A stretch of 64,000 bases of DNA from CAVZGO01 sp963774935 (GCA_963774935.1 CAVZGO010000004.1:77625-141624); one strand, 5' to 3'; numbered from the stretch's first letter, positions 25,022 to 34,600 are shown. A program made the numbers and translations. The notes: generated by a model not told the origin, from the sequence alone.

Positions 25022-26284
25022 ATGCCGGAAATATTACAGTTATCCAGTCTGTGTAATAAAGCAGCGGTGCCGATCTTGCAGCAGCCGCAGCTTGTGTATT
25101 TGTTGACTGAATTGACGCCGGGTGAGGTGATGGTCAATGTGCGCATGCCGTTGAACTTTACACTGGTGCTGGACCGCAGTGGGTCGATGGCAGGCGAAAA
25201 GCTGCGCACGATGAAAGCTGCGGTGAAAAATATCATCGACCAGCTGAAACCAGAGGATATCGTTTCGATAATTACATTTGAGACTCGCACCCAGGTGCTC
25301 GTGCCAGCCCAATCAGCAATGAATAAAGATGAAATTAAGCGAAAAGTCGATAAGATTGATGACGGTGGTGGCACCAATATGGCGCCTGGTTTACGCGAAG
25401 GGTTAAGCCAGGTAAGCCAGTATCTGGCTCTAAATCGGGTCAGCCGGATTATCCTGCTGACCGATGGTGAAGCCACGGATAAAGAAGATGATTCACGCCG
25501 TGTTGCCAGCGAAGCGGGGGAGAAAAATATCCCGATTATCGGCCTGGGATTTGGCAAAGATTGGAAGCATGATTTCTTGCTTGACCTGGCAGATCGCAGC
25601 ATTCGAGCTCCAGGGACACAGAGCGGGTATGCGCATTACATACCCACTCCGAATGATGTCAATCGAATCTTCCAGGAAGTCTTTCAATCTATGCAGGTGG
25701 TTGCCCAGGATGTGTCCGTCACCATTCGGATGGTACAGGGGCTGGAGGCTCGCCGGGTATGGCAGGTCGTGCCGATGATCAAAGATATTGGGCGGACTGC
25801 GGTTCAAGGAAGGGCGATCGTTATCCCGGTCGGGCAGCTCGAGAAGGGCGGTACAGCCTTCCTGGCTGAGATCATGCTGCCACCCAGGCCGGCTGGTGCA
25901 GTACGTATTGCCCAAACTGATGTAACCTACACAACACCTGGACTGGGGCCACAGCGAAGCGCCGTGGACCTGATTGTGCAGTTCACGCCTGATCTGGAGG
26001 CTTCTAAGCGTCAAAATGGACACGTGATGAATATCGTGGAGCGTGTCCAGGCTTATAAGCTGCAAACGCAAGCGCTGGATGAAGCCGAGATTGGAAATGT
26101 GACCGGGGCGACACAAAAGCTACGCCAGGCTGTCACTATTTTGCTCTCGCAGGGCGAAACCGATTTGGCGAACCAGATGCAGCAGGAAGCTAACCGGCTG
26201 GAGCAGTCGGGGGAAATCTCAAACGAAGGAAAGAAAACGATCAAGCTGACCAGTCGAAAGACGGTTAAGCTCAGCGATCAGTGA
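25022..26284 (+). CDS. von Willebrand A (vWA) domain protein
   Basis: A 420-residue soluble protein, full-length paralogue of the 5813 gene. The MIDAS is complete: LDRSGSMAGEKLRTMKAA near residue 52, GGTNMAPG, and ILLTDGEATDKEDD. The C-terminal tail has HVMNIVERVQAYKLQTQALD followed by a helical ATQKLRQAVTILL repeat-like segment. It should bind a divalent metal and a partner protein in the cytosol. AAGGAG sits nine bases before ATG 25022. It follows the broken vWA gene by 56 bases, so a tandem duplication seems likely. Confidence 0.87.
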   Translation: MPEILQLSSLCNKAAVPILQQPQLVYLLTELTPGEVMVNVRMPLNFTLVLDRSGSMAGEKLRTMKAAVKNIIDQLKPEDIVSIITFETRTQVLVPAQSAMNKDEIKRKVDKIDDGGGTNMAPGLREGLSQVSQYLALNRVSRIILLTDGEATDKEDDSRRVASEAGEKNIPIIGLGFGKDWKHDFLLDLADRSIRAPGTQSGYAHYIPTPNDVNRIFQEVFQSMQVVAQDVSVTIRMVQGLEARRVWQVVPMIKDIGRTAVQGRAIVIPVGQLEKGGTAFLAEIMLPPRPAGAVRIAQTDVTYTTPGLGPQRSAVDLIVQFTPDLEASKRQNGHVMNIVERVQAYKLQTQALDEAEIGNVTGATQKLRQAVTILLSQGETDLANQMQQEANRLEQSGEISNEGKKTIKLTSRKTVKLSDQ

Positions 26285-26308
26285 TTGCCTGTTGATGAGG
26301 AGGTAAGA

Positions 26309-26884
26309 ATGACCACTAATTGTCCGAATTGCGGTAAGCCTGTACGCCCTGGGGCGAAATTTTGTGGGAATTGCGGAACAACGATGGTGCTGCCGGTGCA
26401 ACCAGCTGTTCCGGATGCACTGGCAAAATCTACCTGCCCGTTCTGCGGCAGCCCGGTGAGACCCGAAGCCAAGTTTTGTCCGGTGTGCGGTAAAGTTTTG
26501 ACACCGCCACCAGCAAAACAAGAAACGCCAGTCCCGCAACCCCAGGCAGGGACGCCGCCGGCTCAAGCGCCGGCTGCTGCGCAACCGGCAATACCCGCAG
26601 GAAAGCAGGAGCCTGAGGCGAAAAAAGCCACCAAGGTCAAGGGCGGGAAAAAATCACCAATCCTGTGGATTGTCGGGATCCTGGTTATATTGCTCCTGGT
26701 CATCGCTGGCATTCTTTTGATCGTCGATCCATTTGGCTGGCGAGGTGAGGGCGAGGGCACGCCGGTTCAGGAAGAAACAGTCACACCCACTGCTGAATCG
26801 ACGAGCTCAACACCTACCAGCACTGCTCTGCCGCTTACACCAACACCGACTATTCCGGCAGCTACTGCGACGCCAACGAATTGA
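26309..26884 (+). CDS. double zinc ribbon - TM - outer domain protein, N-terminal part (frame break)
   Basis: Two zinc ribbons (CPNCGKPVRPGAKFCGNCG and CPFCGSPVRPEAKFCPVCG), a Pro/Gln linker, a transmembrane helix (SPILWIVGILVILLLVIAGILLIV) and a Ser/Thr/Pro-rich stalk. The frame ends at 26884 in the stalk. Removing one T at 26881-26882 joins it to the outer domain in the +1 frame. Start ATG 26309 has AGGAGGT (26298-26304) at the right distance; the frame itself is open back to 26285. Restored length is about 386 residues. Confidence 0.78.
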   Translation: MTTNCPNCGKPVRPGAKFCGNCGTTMVLPVQPAVPDALAKSTCPFCGSPVRPEAKFCPVCGKVLTPPPAKQETPVPQPQAGTPPAQAPAAAQPAIPAGKQEPEAKKATKVKGGKKSPILWIVGILVILLLVIAGILLIVDPFGWRGEGEGTPVQEETVTPTAESTSSTPTSTALPLTPTPTIPAATATPTN

Positions 26885-27467
26885 ATCGGGTGCTGTCATT
26901 CCACCGGGGCTGGAAACGGCTACCGCAAGTCCAGGACAACCTGCTCCAGGAGCAACGCTACTGGATGACAATTTCACCGGTCCGTTAGATGAAAACTGGC
27001 AAGTGTGGGGCTCACCTGATTTGATATCCAGTAATGGACGTATGGAGCTGAAGAGCCCTGCCCCAGGGCAGGCGGGTGCTAGCTCGATCATCACCTTCCC
27101 GTTAGGTGCGGGTGTTGTCATCCAGTTCCAGGCTGGGCTGCTGAGCGAAGGCGATGCAGACCAGTTGTGGTTTGACTGGCAACCGGCTGGGGTTCAATGG
27201 GATGCCGGCACCCCGGCTGGTCCCCTACACATAACCATTCTTCCAGGAGAGATCACTGCCCAAACCAACCAGGCTTCTGCGAACCAGACAACCAGTGGAA
27301 ATGGTGCTCATCTCTATGAAATCAGAATCCTGGATAGTCTTAGAGTTTCTTTCCTGATCGACGGAAAAGAGCTGGCAAAGCTACCCTTGGGGGCAGTGGA
27401 AGGCGAAGGCTCGATCTCGTTTACCGGGCAGGGCTGGGTAGATGACGTCAAAGTTTATGGCCCCTGA
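26883..27467 (+). CDS. laminin-G-like outer domain, C-terminal part of the 26309 gene
   Basis: ESGAVIPPGLETATASPGQP continues the stalk. Then comes a ~170-residue concanavalin/laminin-G-like beta sandwich: LLDDNFTGPLDENWQVWG, IQFQAGLLSEGDADQLWFDW, SVRVSFLIDGKELAKLPLG-type strands and the ending GWVDDVKVYGP. This fold usually binds sugars or peptides. It should face the outside of the cell. The fold is called by strand pattern only. Confidence 0.65.
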   Translation, partial: ESGAVIPPGLETATASPGQPAPGATLLDDNFTGPLDENWQVWGSPDLISSNGRMELKSPAPGQAGASSIITFPLGAGVVIQFQAGLLSEGDADQLWFDWQPAGVQWDAGTPAGPLHITILPGEITAQTNQASANQTTSGNGAHLYEIRILDSLRVSFLIDGKELAKLPLGAVEGEGSISFTGQGWVDDVKVYGP

Positions 27468-27506
27468 TCGGATTTTTATTGAGGTAAAGGTAGTAGGAGC
27501 GTGAAC

Positions 27507-29096
27507 ATGTCAGGAAGTGGTACTTGCCCACACTGCGGGCAGGTGCATCGCAGTGGCGCACGTTTTTGTCCTTCAACAGGCAGGATCCTGGATCAGTCTG
27601 CTATGGCGGGGGGATCTGGTGGTGGGATGCCTGGCACTCCAGGTCCGGTCGGAGGTCCTGGTGGAGCAGCGGGTCTGCCGGTCGGCATGACCGGTCGCTT
27701 GCCGCCGAATATGATGCTGCACCAGCGCTACGTCATTCTTGAAAAAGCAGGTCAGGGTGGTATGGCGGCAGTGTATAAGGCGATTGACACATGGAGCCCG
27801 GGAACATTATGGGCAGTGAAGGAAATGAGCGACTCGGGTGCAACCAGCGCCGAAGAGCGTGCCAATGCAATCCAAAGCTTTCATCAGGAAGCCACCCTGC
27901 TACGCGCTTTATCGCATAAAAACCTACCCAAGGTGATTGATGCCTTCACCGAAGGCGGAAAACATTACCTGGTCATGGAGTTTGTCACCGGTCAGACTTT
28001 ACAATCTCTCCTGGAGTCGCGCCAGCACCCAGTATCCGAAAAAGAGGTCCTGCATTGGGCTGATCAGCTCTGTGATGTACTGCAATACCTGCACTCACAA
28101 AGCCAGCCGATCATCTTTCGCGATTTAAAGCCCAGCAATATTATGGTGACCCCCACCGGGCAGATCAAGCTGATCGATTTCGGGATTGTACGTTTCTTTA
28201 AACCCGGTAAAACCAAAGACACCCAGGCAATCGGTACCCTCGGATATTGTGCCCCAGAAGCCACAAGCGGGCAAACCGATGCGCGCAGCGACATATACTC
28301 ATTGTGTGTCACGCTTCATCAGCTGCTGACTTTGCATGATCCTGCCACAACGATTTATAACATTCCACCGGTGCGTAAATTAAATCCAGGGGTGTCAGCG
28401 GAATTGGAACGCGTGCTCATCAAAGGCTGCCAGAACCAGCGAGAGCAACGCTGGGCAAGTGCCACAGACTTGCGAATGCAGCTGGTTCAAATTTCAACCG
28501 GTGGGCGGCAACCCCCAGTATATGTCACACCGGCTGGCTCGATGGTGTCAGCATCAAAACCCCAGGTCGCTGCAGCAAGCCCGGTTGCCCCCACAAAAAT
28601 TGGACCCGCATACGCCACACCAGCCCCAGGCACACATGGCTTAACCCAAAGATTGGCGATGATGGCAGTGCAGCTCTCTGGTCGGCAGTTTGCAGCCATC
28701 CTGGTTGGATTGGTCTTTCTGCTGGTTATTCCGACTGTGCTGCTGGCGCCGGTGTTTGAAGACTGGGGCGCCGAATTCAACCGAATACCCATCTACACCA
28801 TGTTTGGCATTCTGGGGTATTCAGCCTTGCCGAAACGCGGGGTGGCATTTCTCTCCCAGTCGCTATTGACGCTGGCATTGACTCTTGCCGATCAAGATTG
28901 TTCTCGATGTGGAAAACTACACTTACCTGGAATTATTCCTGGCAGTGCTGGCAATCGGACTGGTTGCCGAAGTATGGCTGATTCTCCTGCCCGCGGTACG
29001 TGGAAAGGTCGGTGGCGCAAGCTGGGTTCGCGAGGCGATCTGGATCTCGCTCCTGGGTCTCATGGTGATGGCAGTTTTTTATGGCATCTTGTATGA
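27507..29096 (+). CDS. Hanks-type Ser/Thr kinase K2 with multi-pass membrane tail, main part (frame break)
   Basis: A degenerate zinc ribbon opens the protein: CPHCGQVHRSGARFCPSTG has only three of four cysteines. The kinase domain fills ~75-335: GQGGMAAVYKA, LWAVKEMSD, the catalytic loop FRDLKPSNIMVTPTG (Phe replaces the His of HRD), IDFGIVR and CAPEATSG. A ~55-residue linker leads to hydrophobic helices from ~395. The frame breaks near 28884 and the last helices continue in the +1 frame. AGGAG (27495-27499) is seven bases before ATG 27507; GTG 27501 is too close. The tail may sense membrane state rather than an outer ligand (inference). Confidence 0.85.
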   Translation: MSGSGTCPHCGQVHRSGARFCPSTGRILDQSAMAGGSGGGMPGTPGPVGGPGGAAGLPVGMTGRLPPNMMLHQRYVILEKAGQGGMAAVYKAIDTWSPGTLWAVKEMSDSGATSAEERANAIQSFHQEATLLRALSHKNLPKVIDAFTEGGKHYLVMEFVTGQTLQSLLESRQHPVSEKEVLHWADQLCDVLQYLHSQSQPIIFRDLKPSNIMVTPTGQIKLIDFGIVRFFKPGKTKDTQAIGTLGYCAPEATSGQTDARSDIYSLCVTLHQLLTLHDPATTIYNIPPVRKLNPGVSAELERVLIKGCQNQREQRWASATDLRMQLVQISTGGRQPPVYVTPAGSMVSASKPQVAAASPVAPTKIGPAYATPAPGTHGLTQRLAMMAVQLSGRQFAAILVGLVFLLVIPTVLLAPVFEDWGAEFNRIPIYTMFGILGYSALPKRGVAFLSQSLLTLALTLADQDCSRCGKLHLPGIIPGSAGNRTGCRSMADSPARGTWKGRWRKLGSRGDLDLAPGSHGDGSFLWHLV

Positions 29097-29226
29097 CCTG
29101 GATACCGTGCTAGATCCCCTAAAATGGGTTCTCGCCGTCGTTTTTGCTTTGGTGGGTTGGTTTATTGGTGATTTTATTTCCCAATTTCTACTTTATCGAA
29201 AAATCGGGTTGCCCCACAGGCCCTGA
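28888..29226 (+). CDS. membrane tail of kinase K2, C-terminal part
   Basis: PIKIVLDVENYTYLELFLAV and about three more helices (IGLVAEVWLILL, AIWISLLGLMVMAVFYGILY, WVLAVVFALVGWFIGDFI) extend the hydrophobic region begun in the other frame. One extra base at 28881-28888 explains the break. Restored length of K2 is about 572 residues. Confidence 0.65.
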   Translation, partial: PIKIVLDVENYTYLELFLAVLAIGLVAEVWLILLPAVRGKVGGASWVREAIWISLLGLMVMAVFYGILYDLDTVLDPLKWVLAVVFALVGWFIGDFISQFLLYRKIGLPHRP

Positions 29227-29246
29227 GACAAGCGGGGAGGGTGATG

Positions 29247-29672
29247 ATGCAGACCAACCAAAAACGCAAGTCATTGACCGGAATCATTATTCTGCAGGTG
29301 ATCAGCCTGTTGATATTTGCTTTTGTTGTGCTGGCCCTGGTGATGCGCCAGTTTGGAGGCGGTGAGCAGGGGGAGATTACGCCCTCGGCAGCTCCTGGAG
29401 AAACAACAGCCACCGCCACGCAGCCTTTACCGGATGCGATGACCACGCCCACTTCCACCCTGGCGTTGATCGCACCTCTGGAAACCCCAACGGTGGCGAG
29501 CCAATCACCTGCCAGCGGTGGAACCACTGAATATGAGGTAGAGGTCGGCGATACATTAAGCGAGATCGCCCTCCGGTTGGGTGTGCCCCTTCAGACGCTG
29601 AAGGAATTGAATCCATTTATCAACTTTGATATTTTAATACCCGGTCAAATACTGACCATCCCTGGCCAATGA
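29247..29672 (+). CDS. membrane-anchored LysM protein
   Basis: 141 residues: an N-terminal signal anchor (GIIILQVISLLIFAFVVLALVM), a Thr/Pro/Ala-rich stalk, and one LysM domain at the C-terminus (YEVEVGDTLSEIALRLGVPL...LNPFINFDILIPGQILTIPG). LysM modules bind N-acetylglucosamine polymers such as peptidoglycan (family knowledge), so this should hold the outer face to the cell wall. GGGGAGG (29234-29240) favours ATG 29247 over 29244 or GTG 29241. It lies between two kinase genes. Confidence 0.85.
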   Translation: MQTNQKRKSLTGIIILQVISLLIFAFVVLALVMRQFGGGEQGEITPSAAPGETTATATQPLPDAMTTPTSTLALIAPLETPTVASQSPASGGTTEYEVEVGDTLSEIALRLGVPLQTLKELNPFINFDILIPGQILTIPGQ

Positions 29673-29735
29673 GTGGGACCATAAATACGAATCTGCACAA
29701 CCTCTGCACTTAGGTTTTATACCAGGAGGCTTGTA

Positions 29736-31235
29736 ATGGGATTTCAAACGGGACAAGTTATCAACAGCCGTTATCGGATCGTGCGCCTTTTGGGTCAAGG
29801 GGGATTTGGCGCTGTTTATCGCGCCTGGGACATGAATTTGAACCAGGCGTGTGCACTCAAGGAAAACCTGGATACTTCGCCCGAAGCACAGCGGCAGTTC
29901 GCCCGTGAAGCGACGGTCCTGGCGCGCCTGGCGCATCCAAACTTGCCGCGCGTGACAGATCACTTTTCGGTATCCGGCCAGGGTCAATACCTGGTGATGG
30001 ATTATGTCGAGGGGGAGGATCTGGAAGCCATGGTCAAGCGCCAGGGACCGGTTACAACCGAACAGGCGCTTTCCTGGATCTCGCAGGTTGCGGATGCACT
30101 GATTTACCTGCACAACCAAAATCCACCCGTGCTTCACCGGGACATCAAACCAGCCAACATTCGCATCACACCGGACGGGAGGGCGCTGCTGGTCGATTTT
30201 GGGCTGGTAAAGTTCTACGACCCGAATTTGCGCACCACCATGGGGGCACGCGCCGTTACACCAGGCTATTCTCCGCCCGAGCAATATGGCAAAGGTGCTA
30301 CCGATGTACGCACCGATATCTACGCACTGGGAGCTACGCTGTATGATTTGCTGACCGGGCAGGAACCGCTTGAAAGCGTGCAGCGTATGGCAGGCGACCA
30401 GTTCATGCCAGCCCACCAGCTCAATGCAGCCATCCCACCGACGATCAGCGATACCGTGGAGCGGGCAATGTCACTGACGCCTTCACAGCGCTACCAGTCG
30501 ATGGAGGAATTCAAAAAGCATCTGGCTGGCAGCGAATCAGGTGCGCAGCCTGTGCCTCCGTTGGTCAGAGGAGCGGCAGCCACCGTGATGGCAGGTGCTG
30601 CAGCAGGCGCGACCCCATCGCAACCTCCCCCCGTGGTAGCAGGTACCTCCAAGCCAGCCTCTACACCGGTTTTTGCGCCGGTCGGAGGTTCAGTATCCGT
30701 GCCGCCCGCTGTTCCTGCAATGGGCCAGCCGGCGGCAAAAAAGCGCGGCAGGGGCTGGATTTTCGCAGTGGTTTTACTTTTCGTGGCGGCATTGGCAGCA
30801 GGCTTCTGGATTTTTGATCCCCTGGGAGTGTTTGGGGGAGGCCGAGATGAGACAGCCACGCCGGAATCCATAGCTACCTCAGCGTCAAACGCTAGCGGAC
30901 AAGGTGCAACAGCGACAATGGTCTTAACCCAGCCAGGGCCGACTCGGACATCGTTCTCCAAGCCGAGCCCAACTGCCACGCGCACCGCTACCAGCCTGGC
31001 GCCAACACGCACCTCGACGCCTACCAGAACTGCAATACCAACCGCCACGCGAACCTCTGGCGGTGCGCCAGCTCAACCCACCAGCACAGTCCGACCTACC
31101 CAACCACCGACATCACCAACGAACACCCCCAGACCGGTGCAACCGACACAGCCACCTCCGCCTCCACCAACGGAGCCGCCACCGCCTCCTCCAACAGAGC
31201 CACCGCCACCAGAGCCAACAGCTCCGCCACCGTAA
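29736..31235 (+). CDS. Hanks-type Ser/Thr protein kinase K3, membrane-bound
   Basis: 499 residues, no frame break. Kinase domain ~12-268: GQGGFGAVYRA, CALKENLD, HRDIKPANIRITPDG, LVDFGLVK, SPPEQYGKG. A Pro-rich linker, one transmembrane helix (~338-356, WIFAVVLLFVAALAAGFWIF) and a ~125-residue outer tail of Thr, Pro, Ser and Arg ending in PPPPP-TEPPP repeats follow. The tail has no folded domain and could span or bind the cell wall. No zinc ribbon is present, unlike K2 and K4. AGGAGG precedes ATG 29736. All catalytic residues are there, so it should be an active kinase. Confidence 0.92.
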   Translation: MGFQTGQVINSRYRIVRLLGQGGFGAVYRAWDMNLNQACALKENLDTSPEAQRQFAREATVLARLAHPNLPRVTDHFSVSGQGQYLVMDYVEGEDLEAMVKRQGPVTTEQALSWISQVADALIYLHNQNPPVLHRDIKPANIRITPDGRALLVDFGLVKFYDPNLRTTMGARAVTPGYSPPEQYGKGATDVRTDIYALGATLYDLLTGQEPLESVQRMAGDQFMPAHQLNAAIPPTISDTVERAMSLTPSQRYQSMEEFKKHLAGSESGAQPVPPLVRGAAATVMAGAAAGATPSQPPPVVAGTSKPASTPVFAPVGGSVSVPPAVPAMGQPAAKKRGRGWIFAVVLLFVAALAAGFWIFDPLGVFGGGRDETATPESIATSASNASGQGATATMVLTQPGPTRTSFSKPSPTATRTATSLAPTRTSTPTRTAIPTATRTSGGAPAQPTSTVRPTQPPTSPTNTPRPVQPTQPPPPPPTEPPPPPPTEPPPPEPTAPPP

Positions 31236-31296
31236 GATATTCCCATAATCAGCTACAAACTATCGACTTCTCGATTTAGTCCGAAGGAGGACCATT

Positions 31297-32529
31297 ATGA
31301 AAAGCAGTATTCTTAGAATGGTTATCGTAGCCCTGGTGATGGTGCTGGCGTTCACGGCAATGGGAAAACCGCCTGCCGTTGTCGCCTCGAACCAGGATAG
31401 CATCCAAAACCAGATTTCTCCTGAAGGCAGCAACAGCTGGACCAAGCGTGGCCCAACCTTCAACTGGGCTGCCGGGGAAGCGCCGGAGGTAGGCGCATTG
31501 CTTTACGACCGCACCAACGCCAATTATGTCTTCGCTGGCAGCAACCAGGGGGTGTATTTCAGCAGCGACGGCGGTGAAAACTGGCAGTCGCGCAGCCGCG
31601 GTTTGGGCGGTTATGGCGATCTTGTCATTACCAAGATTGCCCAGGATCCAGTCAGCCCCGACACCTTCTACATCAGTACCTGGGGTTACGGGGTGTTCAA
31701 ATCGACCAATGAAGGCAATGACTGGGTAAGGTTGACCAATCCGCTTGCCGTCAGCGCGGTCGAGATGCGGCTCCTGGAAGAATCTGGCGACGAAGCACCG
31801 GTAGTGCGCGCCGGTGGACCGAGCGACACTTTCGGTCTGCCGTTCTATCCGCCCGGGCAGGATAAATCGACCATCCAGCCGAGGGTTGAGCCAACCTCAC
31901 CCATGCCTCTGGAAGCCGAAGGGATGCCGTTAGGACTATCCTGGACGCCGGTGCGGCATATCTCGATCAACCCTGGCAACGCCAGCGAGCTGTTTGCCAG
32001 CATCTCGAATGGATATGGCGTGTACCGCAGCCCGGATGCCGGCGTCACCTGGACTGAGATCAGTCTTGGACAAGGTGAATCTGGCAGCGGCTATTTCTAT
32101 ATCTTTGCGCCATCCAACAATCAGATACGCTATACCTCGATTGGCGGTCGCCTGTATAAGTCAACCAATGGCGGCGCTTCGTGGTCGCCATATTTCACCG
32201 CCTTTGGGGATTACGTAGTTTTTTCAGCCGCGATCCATCCCAGCGATCCTAACATCGTGATTGCCGCTACCTGGGGCAACGGGCTCTGGCGAACGGATAA
32301 CGGGGGCAGCTCATGGACAAAGGTAGAAAGCGGCTATGCTTATTACCATTCGGTCGCTTTCTCGCCGAGCAACCCCAATGTGGTCTATGCCGGCAACGAT
32401 TTGTGGGTATACATCAGCGAAAATGCGGGTGTATCCTGGGTAAATGCGGATAATTCCTACATTGCTTATGCAGTATGGGCGATTGTCGATCCACCCCACG
32501 CTACCAGAAACGGTGCTGGTGGGGAATAA
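31297..32529 (+). CDS. secreted BNR/sialidase-type propeller protein, N-terminal part (frame break)
   Basis: A clear signal peptide (MKSSILRMVIVALVMVLAFT...AVVAS) is followed by repeated Asp-box (BNR) motifs of the type SxDxGxxW: SSDGGENW, STNEGNDW, SPDAGVTW, STNGGASW, SENAGVSW. These form a VPS10/sialidase-like beta-propeller. The frame drops out after AVWAIVDPP; removing one C from the CCCC at 32494-32497 restores it. No catalytic sialidase residues can be assigned from reading alone. GAAGGAGG precedes ATG 31297. The restored protein is about 1,100 residues and outside the cell. Confidence 0.8.
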   Translation: MKSSILRMVIVALVMVLAFTAMGKPPAVVASNQDSIQNQISPEGSNSWTKRGPTFNWAAGEAPEVGALLYDRTNANYVFAGSNQGVYFSSDGGENWQSRSRGLGGYGDLVITKIAQDPVSPDTFYISTWGYGVFKSTNEGNDWVRLTNPLAVSAVEMRLLEESGDEAPVVRAGGPSDTFGLPFYPPGQDKSTIQPRVEPTSPMPLEAEGMPLGLSWTPVRHISINPGNASELFASISNGYGVYRSPDAGVTWTEISLGQGESGSGYFYIFAPSNNQIRYTSIGGRLYKSTNGGASWSPYFTAFGDYVVFSAAIHPSDPNIVIAATWGNGLWRTDNGGSSWTKVESGYAYYHSVAFSPSNPNVVYAGNDLWVYISENAGVSWVNADNSYIAYAVWAIVDPPHATRNGAGGE

Positions 32530-34600
32530 CTACTTCCCGCTCGGAGGGGTATACAAACGCACCAACAAAGCCTCTCCATTTGTGCTGAAGTACAGCGGGA
32601 TGATCGATACTTTTGTGCTGGATATTGAGCAGGACCCGCTGGCTTCGAATATCCTCTATGCTGGCACATGGGGCGGCGGCAGCTTCCGCAGCAATGACAG
32701 CGGAGTGACCTGGACGGCAACGAACTCTGTACCGGTTAACTCAGCCAGCGCAGTGCCGTATATCTATGCATTGGAAGCCGTCCCAGATGGAGGCGGAGGG
32801 GTGGTGCTGTATGCCTCCACTTTCTACTCGGATTGGGGCATCTTGCGCAGCACCGACCGCGGCGCAACCTGGACGAATGTAGACGACTTGAGTTCCGCCA
32901 GCGTGATTTCCTTTGACCTGGAGGCAATGGGCAACAACCCGAACTACCTCGTCGCGGCAACATTCGACGGGATGGAGTACAGCTACGACGGCGGTGTCAC
33001 CTGGTACCATGCTGGCGGGTTGACCAATGGTGCGGTGTTGGCGGTGTGCGAATGGGGTACCTCTGGGAATTACATTGCAGCCACCTATGGCGGTGGCTTA
33101 TTCTTCTCCAGCGGCGGCACCTACTGGTACGAAGCTAACACAGGCGTCACCAATCCGTATACTTATGATGTTGCCTGTTCTGCCGATACCCCCGGGCTGG
33201 CATATGCAGGCAGTCTGGGAGTTTTCCGCACCCTGGATTATGGTCAGCACTGGCACGCTTATGGTGCAGGCATCCCTTCGGATTATATCCGCGCTGTAGA
33301 TATTGTTCCGGGAAGCAGCTACCAGGATGTGTTCGCCAGTTCTAACGCTACCGGCGTCTACCTGATGCCCAAGGGACACTGGAGCTGGACGCCAATAAAC
33401 AGCGGGTTGGGCGAGCTGCGCACGCGTGCCATCCGGGTGGTGGGTACATCACCGAACGTCAAAGCCTTCGTTGGCACGAATGGACAGAGCGCGTGGGAGT
33501 ACTCGGTCACCAGCTGGCCATCCAGCAAGGCACTCTTCCTGCCGATGTCTTACCGGGGTTACACGCGCTTTGCTTCTACCAGCGATACCTATGAAAATAA
33601 CGACACACTGGGAAGCGCCTATGCATTGCCTGGACCCGGGAGCTACAACTCCTTCATCTGGAATAGCTCCGACCAGGACTGGTATCGCATCCCGATCACT
33701 ACCTCAGGACCGATTACGATCAATCTGGACGAAATCCCCGCAGGGAATGACTATGACATCGAGCTGTACACGGGCAGCGGGCTGCTGGTGGGCGGCTCCT
33801 GGCAAGGGGGCAATACACCCGAAAAAATCGTGTTCCAGCCCATTCAGACCGGATCCTATTACCTGGTTGTCTACTCATACTCAGGCAGCTCATCCACTCA
33901 GGCTTACCGCATGACAGCGAATTACAACACAGCATACGGCAGCGGCGATATCTGGGGCACCGTCAGCCAGAGCGGGGCGGTGCAGAGTGGTGTGCCGATC
34001 CTGATGATGTATGACAATGGATTTACCTCAACACGGGTGAGCACACTCACAGACGGGGCAGGCAACTACCACTTCCGCGGTATGCCTGGTACCCCAGTGG
34101 GACATACGTATGAGGTGATCTATCCCAATTATGAGAACTACAACACGCGCCTTGCAGCCTGGTACTGCAACTTGCTGGCAGGTTATCCGGCTGGGATGAG
34201 CTACAACATGTGCAATTTCAGTATTGCAACTGTAAACCTCACTTCACCCGCGGCAGGCGCCACGGTGGCTTTGCCGGTCACATTCCAGTGGACGCCGCGC
34301 AGCTCGACGCCTTATCCCGATAACTACGTTTTTCGGTTGCGTAACAGCGACCAGAGCGCCTATTTTACCAGTGCTGGGTTGGGAACGGCTGCTAGTTATC
34401 CCATGTCCAGCCTGCCTTCCGGTTTTTACACGGGCACGCAGTACCTGTGGGATGTCCTGATCGACCCGCCGGAAGGTTTTGGCATCCCTTACTATGCACG
34501 TTACATTTACTTCTCTTCGGGAGCGATGAATGCGATGCCTGGCAGCCTGCCAGACGAGAAGAACATCGAGCCGCGCGTCCAGCCCGGTGTGGGAAAGTAG
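32498..34600 (+). CDS. BNR propeller - PPC - carboxypeptidase-regulatory-like, C-terminal part of the 31297 gene
   Basis: It continues the propeller (SNDSGVTW, STDRGATW, SYDGGVTW), then the LFLPMSYRG motif common near domain borders in surface proteins of this kind. A PPC domain follows (YENNDTLGSAYAL, SDQDWYRIPI, AGNDYDIELYT, TGSYYLVVYSYS), then a carboxypeptidase-regulatory-like beta domain (TLTDGAGNYHFRGMP) and a fibronectin-like end (TSPAAGATVALPVTFQW). It is probably an adhesive or carbohydrate-binding surface protein. Confidence 0.75.
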   Translation, partial: TLPETVLVGNNYFPLGGVYKRTNKASPFVLKYSGMIDTFVLDIEQDPLASNILYAGTWGGGSFRSNDSGVTWTATNSVPVNSASAVPYIYALEAVPDGGGGVVLYASTFYSDWGILRSTDRGATWTNVDDLSSASVISFDLEAMGNNPNYLVAATFDGMEYSYDGGVTWYHAGGLTNGAVLAVCEWGTSGNYIAATYGGGLFFSSGGTYWYEANTGVTNPYTYDVACSADTPGLAYAGSLGVFRTLDYGQHWHAYGAGIPSDYIRAVDIVPGSSYQDVFASSNATGVYLMPKGHWSWTPINSGLGELRTRAIRVVGTSPNVKAFVGTNGQSAWEYSVTSWPSSKALFLPMSYRGYTRFASTSDTYENNDTLGSAYALPGPGSYNSFIWNSSDQDWYRIPITTSGPITINLDEIPAGNDYDIELYTGSGLLVGGSWQGGNTPEKIVFQPIQTGSYYLVVYSYSGSSSTQAYRMTANYNTAYGSGDIWGTVSQSGAVQSGVPILMMYDNGFTSTRVSTLTDGAGNYHFRGMPGTPVGHTYEVIYPNYENYNTRLAAWYCNLLAGYPAGMSYNMCNFSIATVNLTSPAAGATVALPVTFQWTPRSSTPYPDNYVFRLRNSDQSAYFTSAGLGTAASYPMSSLPSGFYTGTQYLWDVLIDPPEGFGIPYYARYIYFSSGAMNAMPGSLPDEKNIEPRVQPGVGK

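Noticed and set aside
31036..31235. Thr/Pro codon repeats at the end of kinase K3 as a DNA repeat or CRISPR-like array
   Set aside because: They are imperfect, codon-phased low-complexity protein sequence (P/T stalk), without spacers.
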